11,848 nt of DNA, taken from assembly GCA_023262245.1 (NCBI GenBank), contig JALRDC010000028.1:1-11848 (forward strand). The letters run 5' to 3'. The notes under the pieces were generated by a model, which saw only the letters and a list, made by a program, of their open reading frames with translations, ran no database searches and was not told the origin of the DNA. Made by a program: the position numbers and the translations under genes. Origin of the DNA: Flavobacteriaceae bacterium (GTDB lineage: Bacteria; Bacteroidota; Bacteroidia; Flavobacteriales; Flavobacteriaceae). Positions 1-6,208 of this stretch are shown in pieces (within the stretch, counting starts at the first letter, position 1; each line of letters starts with the position of its first letter).

Positions 1-29
1 GTGACAACAGTAAAGTCTAACAAAATATG

Positions 30-39
30 AAAGGAGGTG
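30..39 (+). promoter_or_regulatory. Perfect Shine-Dalgarno sequence of the 20-codon ORF
   Basis: AAAGGAGGTG is fully complementary over 10 nt to the usual 16S rRNA 3' end, and its GGAGG core lies 5 nt before the ATG at 43. No other start codon I checked in this window has a comparable site; the others sit behind A/T-rich leaders, as expected for Bacteroidota. In Flavobacterium johnsoniae the anti-Shine-Dalgarno is reported to be occluded by bS6, bS18 and bS21, so genes with a strong site are exceptions (rpsU is one). The site decides the start of the small ORF. Confidence 0.75.
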
Positions 40-42
40 TCT

Positions 43-105
43 ATGTCTAATGATAATCATTTAAGGAATTCAAGACAGCAGGTGCCCAATCACGGTCCGC
101 TGTAG
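43..105 (+). CDS. 20-residue peptide ORF, possible leader peptide
   Basis: The predicted peptide is MSNDNHLRNSRQQVPNHGPL, ending in TAG at 103-105. It is hydrophilic, rich in Asn (4), His (2), Gln (2) and Arg (2), with no signal peptide, membrane segment or run of one amino acid as in biosynthetic leader peptides. The start is set by the perfect Shine-Dalgarno at 30-39; the frame is closed by TGA at 28-30, so it cannot extend upstream. A terminator follows 18 nt after the stop, and the oxygenase gene starts 6 nt after the terminator's T run. Two readings fit: a leader peptide controlling read-through into the oxygenase gene, or the last tiny gene of an upstream operon. Frame 1 is open from the window edge to TGA 28-30, so an upstream gene may end there, but nine codons prove nothing. 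I do not recognise the peptide. Confidence 0.5.
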   Translation: MSNDNHLRNSRQQVPNHGPL

Positions 106-133
106 CTTTCCTTATCTATTTATAAAGCGGATC
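94..133 (+). promoter_or_regulatory. Possible antiterminator hairpin competing with the terminator
   Basis: GGTCCGCT at 94-101, inside the last codons of the small ORF, can pair with AGCGGATC at 126-133. This gives 8 bp, one a G-U wobble, with a 24-nt loop. The 3' arm is the same segment that forms the 5' arm of the terminator at 124-147, so the two structures exclude each other. A ribosome at the leader stop codon would cover 94-105 and favour the terminator; absent or earlier-stalled ribosomes would favour read-through. A weaker upstream pairing (ACAGC 75-79 with GCTGT 99-103) could sequester the antiterminator strand. The pairing is visible in the sequence; its regulatory role is inference. 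Confidence 0.4.
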
Positions 134-151
134 GATGGATCCGCTTTTTTT
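124..151 (+). terminator. Strong intrinsic terminator just before the oxygenase gene
   Basis: A perfect 10-bp stem, AAAGCGGATC (124-133) with GATCCGCTTT (138-147), closes a GATG loop and runs into seven T residues (145-151). The next gene's ATG is at 158, so no promoter fits between terminator and gene. The oxygenase must therefore be transcribed through this terminator or from a promoter overlapping it. Confidence 0.85.
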
Positions 152-157
152 ATTTCT

Positions 158-1108
158 ATGAAACAAATTCCACCAGCAGATTTAAACGATTTTCTATCTG
201 AGGATCTTTCTCGTAAACAAGCATTTATCCAACACATCGGAAAAGCATTTGAAGAAATAGGATTTCTCGCATTAAAAGGACATTTTCTAGATCCTAATCT
301 TCAAGAACAACTGTATACCGAAATTCGCACTTTTTTCGAACTGCCAACATCTATAAAAAAAAGGTATGAAATTGATGGTGGTGGCGGGCAGCGAGGCTAC
401 ACAGGATTTGGAAAAGAACATGCCGCTGGAAGAAGCGTAGGCGATTTAAAAGAGTTTTGGCATTTTGGTCAGGATATCATTTCAAAACCTCATCTTAAAA
501 AACATTATCCAAAAAATTTGATCGTAAAAGAGTTAAGCGATTTTAATCGCATTGGGAATTTGGTATTTCAAAAGCTAGAACACACGGCGGAGGTCTTGTT
601 GCGAGCGCTGGCACTTTATTTAAAATTAGGAGAGCATTATTTTACCCCCTTTATCCAAGATGGGAATTCCATCCTTAGGGCTATTCACTACCCTCCCATT
701 ACGGAAGCACCTAAGGAGGCAGAAAGAGCTGCAGCACATGGAGATATCAATTTGATCACCCTACTTATGGGCGCTCAAGGTGCTGGTTTACAAGTTTTAA
801 ATCGAGAAAATCAATGGATCGATGCAGTTGCACAAGGTGATGAATTGATGGTCAATATCGGAGATATGCTTTCCCGACTTACCAATAATCGCTTACCCTC
901 TACCATCCACAGAGTCGTAAACCCTCCAAAGGAAGCTTGGGGAGTATCGCGATACTCTTTACCCTTTTTTATGCACCCTATACCACAAATGCCTTTAAAT
1001 TGTCTTGATCAAACAATTGATGAACAGCATCCTAAACAGTTTGATGATATTCTTGCAGGGGATTTTCTAAACCAGCGTTTAGTAGCATTGGGTTTGTTAG
1101 AAAAATAG
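158..1108 (+). CDS. Isopenicillin N synthase-family Fe(II)/2-oxoglutarate-type oxygenase
   Basis: A 316-residue cytoplasmic non-heme iron oxygenase of the IPNS/2OG-Fe(II) superfamily. The N-terminal DIOX_N-type region (about 1-140) is followed by the jelly-roll domain (about 168-280). The iron ligands are His194 and Asp196 (HGD) plus His251 (STIHRVV), and Arg265/Ser267 (RYS) form the usual co-substrate-binding RxS pair. All active-site residues are present, so the enzyme should be functional. The substrate cannot be told: many flavobacteria carry a very similar gene that is not in an antibiotic cluster, so true isopenicillin N synthesis is unlikely. The ATG at 158 gives the N-terminus expected for this group, and no alternative start exists upstream before the stop at 62. 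No Shine-Dalgarno is visible. The gene starts 6 nt after a terminator, which suggests attenuation or read-through control. It converges with the serine hydrolase gene with 1 nt between stop codons. Confidence 0.88.
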   Translation: MKQIPPADLNDFLSEDLSRKQAFIQHIGKAFEEIGFLALKGHFLDPNLQEQLYTEIRTFFELPTSIKKRYEIDGGGGQRGYTGFGKEHAAGRSVGDLKEFWHFGQDIISKPHLKKHYPKNLIVKELSDFNRIGNLVFQKLEHTAEVLLRALALYLKLGEHYFTPFIQDGNSILRAIHYPPITEAPKEAERAAAHGDINLITLLMGAQGAGLQVLNRENQWIDAVAQGDELMVNIGDMLSRLTNNRLPSTIHRVVNPPKEAWGVSRYSLPFFMHPIPQMPLNCLDQTIDEQHPKQFDDILAGDFLNQRLVALGLLEK

Positions 1109-1109
1109 G

Positions 1110-2312
1110 TTACTCTTTTTGGATTTCCCTTAGAACAGCTCTACCCAAAGCCCCTAAAAAAGGAATTCCTTTGGTTTCAAATTCGTAAGTGTTATCGTTA
1201 AAAATCTCATTTTCATTTACCAATATAGTCGCTGTTAAAAAAAATTCATCTCCCCTGATGCTGTCTTTAACATATGCAACATCCGTCAAGGTTCCATAGG
1301 CGTAGCCTACTTTATTATAAATCCGTAGTTTAGGAGACATGGCTCCTTTTTTATCTCCGTATATTAAGAATTTTCCATAGCTGTCCCAATATTCCTCTTG
1401 GTTGTAATCTGGATTTGTGCTTTCCAGAGTAGTCCTACTCATCCAATATTTTAAAAATTCGTAATCCGAAGCACTTAGGTCAAATTGTTGATTTTTTGGA
1501 AAGGTTTCTGGGAAGATAATTCGTTTCAGAATGCCTTGTAGGTCTTGAATTGAAATTCTATTTTTTTGACTAAAGTCCATGGGGCCTGCCACTAAAATAT
1601 CTGATTTCATATAGCCCACTCCTTTTAAAATCCCCTTAAGTTGATGAGGTTCTAAAGAGTTTTGTGCCGCCATGGAAGGCTGATGGTATCGCGTTTCTTG
1701 ATTTTCATCAAAAAAAGTATACGACCATGTTTTGCTATTGTCAGCTCCAAAAAGAAATTTGTGATGCAGTTGGGTGTCTAATAGCCCTCTTTTTTTTAAT
1801 TCGGCATTAATATAGTCCGTACCTAAAAAATCAAATAGGTAGTTGTAGGCATCATTATCACTTACTAAAAATATCTTTTTTATTAAATGGTGTATGCTTA
1901 AACTTCCCTTATAATGGGTGCTGTCTTTGTCTTTTATTATTTCTCCTTCAAATCCCTGAATCTTAAAGGGTGTTTCTGCTGTGATGGCAATCCCTTGGGC
2001 TTGAAGTGCTCTAATTTTTTGAAGACTCAGTATTGCTATGGGTAACTTTGCAGTGCTCGCGGGATAAAAATAACGTCCGTTGTCTAATTGGAAACTTTCT
2101 TCTATAAAATTTATCTCACCCCTTTTTTTGCGTTCAATCTGTGTTAATAGAATTTGAATTTCATGTTTCCCCTTTTGACTTAGGACTTCTTGAATTAACG
2201 GATCCGGATTCGATAAGGCTGCCTTTAAAATTGAGGGTGGTTTTTCACAACTTTCAACAAAAAAAATACTTAAAACAACCCATGGGAAAAGAAGAAAGTG
2301 TTTTTTTAACAT
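1110..2312 (-). CDS. Class A beta-lactamase-like serine hydrolase, putative lipoprotein
   Basis: 400 residues, probably periplasmic and lipid-anchored: a hydrophobic stretch at 6-19 ends in VESC with Cys22. The lipobox is imperfect, with Glu at -2. The penicillin-binding fold is shown by the SxxK motif Ser86-Thr-Ala-Lys89 in YPASTAK and by Ser151-Asp-Asn153 (SDN). The third motif is Lys334-Val-Gly336 instead of KTG/KSG. I find no clear omega-loop ExxxN pair carrying the deacylating Glu of true class A beta-lactamases. It therefore fits the Beta-lactamase2-type serine hydrolases better than a resistance enzyme; a role as a peptidase or esterase on wall or ester substrates is possible. It lies 91 nt downstream of the nucleotidyltransferase on the same strand and appears to have its own promoter at 2344-2372. 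Confidence 0.8.
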   Translation of the reverse strand: MLKKHFLLFPWVVLSIFFVESCEKPPSILKAALSNPDPLIQEVLSQKGKHEIQILLTQIERKKRGEINFIEESFQLDNGRYFYPASTAKLPIAILSLQKIRALQAQGIAITAETPFKIQGFEGEIIKDKDSTHYKGSLSIHHLIKKIFLVSDNDAYNYLFDFLGTDYINAELKKRGLLDTQLHHKFLFGADNSKTWSYTFFDENQETRYHQPSMAAQNSLEPHQLKGILKGVGYMKSDILVAGPMDFSQKNRISIQDLQGILKRIIFPETFPKNQQFDLSASDYEFLKYWMSRTTLESTNPDYNQEEYWDSYGKFLIYGDKKGAMSPKLRIYNKVGYAYGTLTDVAYVKDSIRGDEFFLTATILVNENEIFNDNTYEFETKGIPFLGALGRAVLREIQKE

Positions 2313-2343
2313 AATGATTTTATTTTCAAAAGAAATGCTGCCT

Positions 2344-2372
2344 TAAAGTTAACTATTCTTAAGCAACTCAAA
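2344..2372 (-). promoter_or_regulatory. Candidate Bacteroidota promoter of the serine hydrolase
   Basis: On the minus strand TTTG (2372-2369) is followed after 17 nt by TAACTTTA (2351-2344), a 7/8 match to the Bacteroidota -7 element TAnnTTTG with the accepted -33 spacing. Transcription would begin roughly 25 nt before the ATG at 2312. The 91-nt gap after the nucleotidyltransferase supports a separate promoter. AT-rich DNA produces such matches by chance, hence modest confidence. Confidence 0.4.
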
Positions 2373-2403
2373 TCCTTGGGAAAATGCCTAGTAAGAACGT
2401 TGA

Positions 2404-3243
2404 TTATAATTCCTCAAATGCGGCTATATCTTCTGCAGCTGTCAAATCTAAAATGTGTTCTGCTCTTTTGAAACAATAAATTTTTCCAGGAAGGGCCTCA
2501 TTCATTAATCGAATTGCTTCTGGAAGTTCTTTTTCTCCACGTTCTGGGTGAATGGGACAGTTTTTTAGAAAAGGGTAGAGTTGTTGCCCATCAAAACTAA
2601 AGACATTCATACTTACGCCAATCTCTCCTTGCTCATCCTTATATTTTTCAACAAATGAAGGGTCTGGTTTTTCAATAATGGCCTTTAAAAAATTAAATTT
2701 ATCAATATCGATTATTGCAAATCTTGCAATTCGATCGTTTTCAAAACGCAAGGCTGAACGTGCATAACTAATCAATGCATGGGGAGCTTTTCTGGGTTCC
2801 AACAATTGTTTTAGTGCCTCTTTAGAATACAGATTATCTCCATTGCAAACGGTAAATTGTTGCTGTTGCAAATTGGGATATTGTTCCAGTGCTTGTTCCA
2901 CAGCATCTGCTGTTCCAAGAGGTTTAAAACTTCCTTTCGGTGGGTATTGAATCACATAGTGCACTTGTGCTCCTGCAAAGCTGTTTCCTGAAGAAGCTTT
3001 ACCGATCCATTTTTGGAAGGCTTCATTTTCTGGACTTGTAATTAAATAAATGTCGGTATATCCTGCTTGAGAAGCATTAGAAATTAAATGGTATAAAAGC
3101 GGTTTTTCTGACTTACCTAAGGGGATTAAGCTTTTGTGAACACGTTGCGCAAAACTTTTTTGGCTTGAAGTCAATTCACTTTTATCCAAAGAGCGCTTCA
3201 TTCTTGAGGAAGCTCCACCAGCCATGATGATTAAATTTTTCAT
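2404..3243 (-). CDS. Sugar-1-phosphate nucleotidyltransferase
   Basis: A 279-residue cytoplasmic enzyme of the NTP_transferase family (GT-A-like Rossmann fold), expected to join a sugar 1-phosphate and an NTP into an NDP-sugar plus diphosphate. Visible motifs are the nucleotide-binding loop MAGGASSRMK (7-16), KSLIPLG (37-43), KPLGTADAV (107-115), the metal-binding Asp136 in CNGDNL, and IEKP (190-193). The glycine loop is shorter than the classical GGxGTRL, and there is no C-terminal hexapeptide domain, so this is a stand-alone transferase. The ATG overlaps the kinase stop codon as TAATG, which implies translational coupling and consecutive steps: the kinase makes the sugar 1-phosphate used here. 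Base and sugar specificity cannot be read from the sequence. The pairing is like the fused FKP or HddA/HddC-type kinase plus nucleotidyltransferase sets, but as separate proteins. Confidence 0.82.
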   Translation of the reverse strand: MKNLIIMAGGASSRMKRSLDKSELTSSQKSFAQRVHKSLIPLGKSEKPLLYHLISNASQAGYTDIYLITSPENEAFQKWIGKASSGNSFAGAQVHYVIQYPPKGSFKPLGTADAVEQALEQYPNLQQQQFTVCNGDNLYSKEALKQLLEPRKAPHALISYARSALRFENDRIARFAIIDIDKFNFLKAIIEKPDPSFVEKYKDEQGEIGVSMNVFSFDGQQLYPFLKNCPIHPERGEKELPEAIRLMNEALPGKIYCFKRAEHILDLTAAEDIAAFEEL

Positions 3244-4307
3244 TATTGCATTGTTAATTCTACTTCATAGGCCCGTGCTGCCCCTGCATCCATAAAAGCA
3301 CGGATAACGGCTTCTTTGGTTTCTTCAGTAACCATTGCTACCATACAGCCACCCCCCCCAGAGCCAATGACTTTAGCACCAAGTGCTCCTGCATTTCTTG
3401 CAGCTTCTAATTGCTGCTGCATGGCTTGAGGGGTGTTTTGTATTCGTTCCTGCAATATTTTTTGATGCGCATCCATCCAACTTCCCAACTGTTGAAGATT
3501 TAATGCTTGTTTTCCAGATAACATGGCTCGGGCTTTTTGAGTCAAAATGTGATTGTGAATGGCTGCATACCAATGATCTTGAAACTCTTCAGGGACTAGG
3601 GATGCGTATTCTTTGTACTGCTTTTCATCTGCTTTGTGAAGATCAAAATCGGTGATTTTTTCTTTTACTGCTGCTATCGCTCTTTGGCTATAGCTACGAG
3701 CATTTTGAAGCACTTTAAGTGTTTTTTTAGCAAGGCCTGATTCGGCGATTACTAATGGCCCAAGATTCGTATTTAGGCGTTCGCTTTGTGTAGTTAATGT
3801 ATCAATATACAGTAACCCGCCTTGTGCTATCGTATATTGATCCATCAATCCTCCTGGTTGCTTAAAATAACTTACCTCAGCTTCATAGGCCCAACGACCA
3901 ATTTGCTCATCTGTTACATTCTTTTCTTGATCTACACTCTTCAACAGAAAACGAATCCATGCCACTACCAAGGCAGAAGAACTTGAAAGCCCTGCATTAA
4001 TTGGGATGGTTCCTGAAATATTCCCTTGGTAAGCTTGCTTAAAGTCAAAACCTGCTTTTCGCAAGATATATAGCACCGAATGAAAATAATCTCCGTCGAC
4101 AATATTATTTTTATTGTTTAAGTATATTAATTTATTTTCTTGTATATCAGACAAATAGAAATTAAATTTTGATTCATTTATTGGTTCCCCTTCGACATGG
4201 ATATACCGATTAATTGTTCCTGCAATCACGGGTAATTTTAAATAGTCTTGATGGTCTCCAAAGAAACAGATTCGAGCAGGAGCTTTTGCTTTAATGGATT
4301 TTATCAT
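3243..4307 (-). CDS. GHMP-family sugar kinase (galactokinase-like)
   Basis: 354 residues, cytoplasmic. GHMP N-terminal domain: APARICFFGDHQDYL (9-23), which replaces the galactokinase motif GRVNLIGEHTDY, and the ATP-binding loop PINAGLSSSSAL (102-113). The probable catalytic Asp156 lies in GGLMDQY. The C-terminal domain ends with GSGGGGC (315-321). Members of this superfamily phosphorylate the anomeric or another hydroxyl of sugars and small alcohols. With a nucleotidyltransferase coupled immediately downstream, a sugar 1-kinase role is the best inference. Its actual sugar (galactose, GalNAc, fucose, heptose or other) is unknown, although the GH109-like gene upstream hints at a hexosamine. 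It starts 13 nt after the GH109-like stop and overlaps the transferase start by 1 nt. Confidence 0.82.
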   Translation of the reverse strand: MIKSIKAKAPARICFFGDHQDYLKLPVIAGTINRYIHVEGEPINESKFNFYLSDIQENKLIYLNNKNNIVDGDYFHSVLYILRKAGFDFKQAYQGNISGTIPINAGLSSSSALVVAWIRFLLKSVDQEKNVTDEQIGRWAYEAEVSYFKQPGGLMDQYTIAQGGLLYIDTLTTQSERLNTNLGPLVIAESGLAKKTLKVLQNARSYSQRAIAAVKEKITDFDLHKADEKQYKEYASLVPEEFQDHWYAAIHNHILTQKARAMLSGKQALNLQQLGSWMDAHQKILQERIQNTPQAMQQQLEAARNAGALGAKVIGSGGGGCMVAMVTEETKEAVIRAFMDAGAARAYEVELTMQ

Positions 4308-4320
4308 GAAAATAGGGAGA

Positions 4321-5715
4321 TTAGGAAACGATACTCAGCGCATTTGTTTTCTCCCAAGATCCTCGTGTAAAATCTGGAAATTTTTGAGGCATTCCGCCTT
4401 GGGCAACTGAGGCTTCGCTCAAAGGTGAAACAGCACTCCAAAAACAGCCTTCGTAAACATTCTGGTCAAGGGGTAATCCTTCCCTGAGACATTCCACTAT
4501 ACGATAAAGCATCATAAAGTCCATGCCTCCATGCCCTCCCATTTTTTTTGCTAAGGCTCCTAAACGTTTATACATTGGATGTTCGTATTGTTCAAATAAT
4601 TGTTCCAATTGCTCTCCTTCAGCCCAACGATGGTGACTATCCGTGGCGCCAGGAACTCCCCCTTCTAAAGCTACTCGTGTTGGAAACCCTGCTAGGACAC
4701 CCTTTGTCCCCTGAATTAAATTTAATCTAGAATAGGGTCGTGGACTGGTTTCGTCCCATTGAACCAGTATGGTTCTTCCTTTGTGAGTTTTGATAATGGA
4801 TGTATTTAAATCTCCCCCTTTATAATCCAGTGCATTCCATTTATGATCCGCTGGATAATTATTTTTAGCATATAATGCTCTGCCTCTTGCGGGAGTAGAA
4901 TACGATACTAAACTTCCAAACTGATCTTCACCTCTTCCTAGATTCATGTATTGTGCCACGGGACCCAAACCGTGAGTAGGATATAAATTTCCATTGCGAT
5001 TTGCATAATGGTGGGTTCGCCAAGAGCCTGTGCCTCTTTGCTGCTCTTCCATTTGAAACCGAAGCTCGTGGATGTAAGCAGCTTCTGCATGAAGCAATTC
5101 TCCAATAAGCCCTTTTCTACACATGTTTAAATACAAAAGTTCTTCTCTGCCATAATTGACATTTTCCATCATCATACAATGCTTTTGGGTCTGTTCAGAA
5201 GTGTCAATGATGTCCCACATTTCTTCAAGAGAAACTGCTATGGGTACTTCTACAAAGGCGTGTGCTCCTTGTTTCATTGTTTCTATGGCCATAGGAGCAT
5301 GATTCTCCCAATTTGTAGCAATGATCACCATATGGGGTTTAACTTCTTTCAACATTTTCTTCCACAAGTTTTCTTCACCTGAGTAGGTCTTGATGTTTTG
5401 ATGTCTTCCCTCTCCTGCTTTTTTACAAGAATTTACAGCCCGATCAACCAAATCTTCATACAGGTCTGCAATCCCTACTATTTCGGTTCCAGCAATGGAG
5501 GCTAGCTGTCTTGCATGACCAGAGCCTCTTGCCCCAACACCAATAATTGCAATTTTAAGTTTTTCCAGTTTTGGAGCAGCAAAGTCCCCCATATAAATCC
5601 CGCCAGAAGGGCTGTTTTCTTTTTCTTGTGAGCAGGCTATTGTAGATGCCATATACAAGGACGCGGCAGAAAGGCTTGATTTTTTAAGGAAATTTCTCCT
5701 GTTTATGTTTTTCAT
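4321..5715 (-). CDS. GH109-like Gfo/Idh/MocA protein, Tat-exported lipoprotein
   Basis: A 464-residue NAD-dependent Gfo/Idh/MocA-fold protein resembling GH109 alpha-N-acetylgalactosaminidases, which cleave by transient oxidation of the sugar by bound NAD+. The N-terminus has the Tat motif NRRNFLKKS (5-13) and a lipobox TIAC (Cys28), so it should fold in the cytoplasm and be anchored outside. The Rossmann loop is GVGARG (59-64). EVP (156-158) replaces the EKP of ordinary oxidoreductases, as in GH109. ENVNY (184-188), WRTHHY (232-237) and YPTHG (245-249) match the GH109 active-site blocks; Arg233, Tyr245 and His248 align with residues I recall as Arg213, Tyr225 and His228 of the Elizabethkingia enzyme. 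The C-terminal block HGGMDF and SPLSEASVAQGG also fit. It is first in a three-gene operon. The substrate is inferred: other alpha- or beta-linked sugars are possible in this family. Confidence 0.82.
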   Translation of the reverse strand: MKNINRRNFLKKSSLSAASLYMASTIACSQEKENSPSGGIYMGDFAAPKLEKLKIAIIGVGARGSGHARQLASIAGTEIVGIADLYEDLVDRAVNSCKKAGEGRHQNIKTYSGEENLWKKMLKEVKPHMVIIATNWENHAPMAIETMKQGAHAFVEVPIAVSLEEMWDIIDTSEQTQKHCMMMENVNYGREELLYLNMCRKGLIGELLHAEAAYIHELRFQMEEQQRGTGSWRTHHYANRNGNLYPTHGLGPVAQYMNLGRGEDQFGSLVSYSTPARGRALYAKNNYPADHKWNALDYKGGDLNTSIIKTHKGRTILVQWDETSPRPYSRLNLIQGTKGVLAGFPTRVALEGGVPGATDSHHRWAEGEQLEQLFEQYEHPMYKRLGALAKKMGGHGGMDFMMLYRIVECLREGLPLDQNVYEGCFWSAVSPLSEASVAQGGMPQKFPDFTRGSWEKTNALSIVS

Positions 5716-5852
5716 ATGAACATGCGTTATTTTTTAAGCCGAAAATTCTTATTTGAACTGTTTTTAAATTTATAAAAATCTTTTGGTTTAAATCTTTTGA
5801 TTAATCGAAATTAAACTCCTTTTCAATTATTTTATATCTTTAAAATAAAAAC

Positions 5853-5942
5853 ATGGGAGTAGGTGGTACCGTTTTAGGATCCTTAGCGATTTGTTTGTTA
5901 ATTGGTCTGGTCATAGAACTGAAAGAACGTCATTTAAACTAA
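5853..5942 (+). CDS. 29-residue hydrophobic micro-protein (trio, first)
   Basis: The peptide starts MGVGGTVLGSL, has one likely membrane helix (about residues 6-21, ending ...LLIGLVI) and a charged tail ELKERHLN. The ATG follows the A-rich leader AAAATAAAAAC, the kind of context used for initiation in Bacteroidota without a Shine-Dalgarno. Its TAA stop lies 3 nt before the next start. A single-pass small membrane protein is plausible; I do not recognise a family. Support comes from the tight packing with two further hydrophobic micro-ORFs on the same strand rather than from homology. Confidence 0.45.
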   Translation: MGVGGTVLGSLAICLLIGLVIELKERHLN

Positions 5943-5945
5943 GTC

Positions 5946-6050
5946 ATGGGCTATTTTCTTCGAAACCTTATTGTTTACGGAGCAATTGCTTTAGTGATTT
6001 GGATGTTGTATTCCGCTATAAGAGGGATGAACAATAAAAATAAGTCATGA
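5946..6050 (+). CDS. 34-residue hydrophobic micro-protein (trio, second)
   Basis: It starts MGYFLRNLIVYGAIALVIW and has one strong membrane helix (about residues 7-25), with Arg6 before it and a basic tail RGMNNKNKS after it. This is a typical layout for a small single-pass accessory subunit. It begins 3 nt after the stop of the first micro-ORF, and its TGA overlaps the third ATG as ATGA, so translation is probably coupled. The sequence TAAGTCATG precedes or spans both this start (5940-5948) and the next (6041-6049). No family recognised. Confidence 0.45.
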   Translation: MGYFLRNLIVYGAIALVIWMLYSAIRGMNNKNKS

Positions 6051-6160
6051 AGGAATTTATAAAAAAACATAAGCTTTTAATTGGTTTAGGTCTCGTAAAA
6101 AAACTGGTTTTTCTAGGTTTGTTTATTCTCTCAAAAACAGAGGGTAATCAACTCTTTTAG
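6047..6160 (+). CDS. 37-residue hydrophobic micro-protein (trio, third)
   Basis: It starts MKEFIKKHKLLIGLGLVKKL and continues VFLGLFILS, then a polar tail KTEGNQLF. The strongly basic N-terminus is followed by about 20 hydrophobic residues interrupted by Lys18-Lys19, so this is either an amphipathic or re-entrant helix or a membrane helix with a positively charged kink. It overlaps the previous ORF by 4 nt (ATGA). Its stop is 48 nt from the end of the convergent lipoprotein gene. No family recognised; a decayed remnant of a larger gene is an alternative, but each of the three reads as an independent start-to-stop unit. Confidence 0.4.
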   Translation: MKEFIKKHKLLIGLGLVKKLVFLGLFILSKTEGNQLF

Positions 6161-6208
6161 GGAAAACTAACAGCATCCATTCTTTAAAGCTGAATTAGAA
6201 TTTAACCC

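Larger units (their letters stand above)
5716..6208. other. 493-nt intergenic region holding three micro-ORFs
   Basis: No annotated-size gene fits here. The part at 5853-6160 is filled by three tandem plus-strand micro-ORFs, described separately. The AT-rich part at 5716-5852 should contain the promoters of the divergent minus-strand operon and of the micro-ORFs. Only partial -7-like elements are visible: TATCTTTA at 5835-5842 (+) and TAAATTTA at 5765-5772 (self-complementary). Neither has a TTG at a proper distance. No clear terminator follows the trio at 6161-6208. Confidence 0.5.

Noticed and set aside
158..1108. Beta-lactam antibiotic biosynthesis (oxygenase next to a beta-lactamase-like gene)
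   Set aside because: There is no ACV synthetase or other cluster gene. The genes are convergent and belong to broad families common in flavobacteria, so the adjacency is probably coincidental.
3373..3655. Open frames inside the GHMP kinase gene (3373-3573 minus, 3383-3655 plus)
   Set aside because: They overlap a kinase with complete motifs, and their predicted products are Cys/His/Ser-rich and lack any domain. Shadow frames.
4548..5382. Plus-strand frames at 4548-4730 and 5179-5382
   Set aside because: They are antisense to the GH109-like gene, whose active-site blocks cover both regions; no start context or domain.
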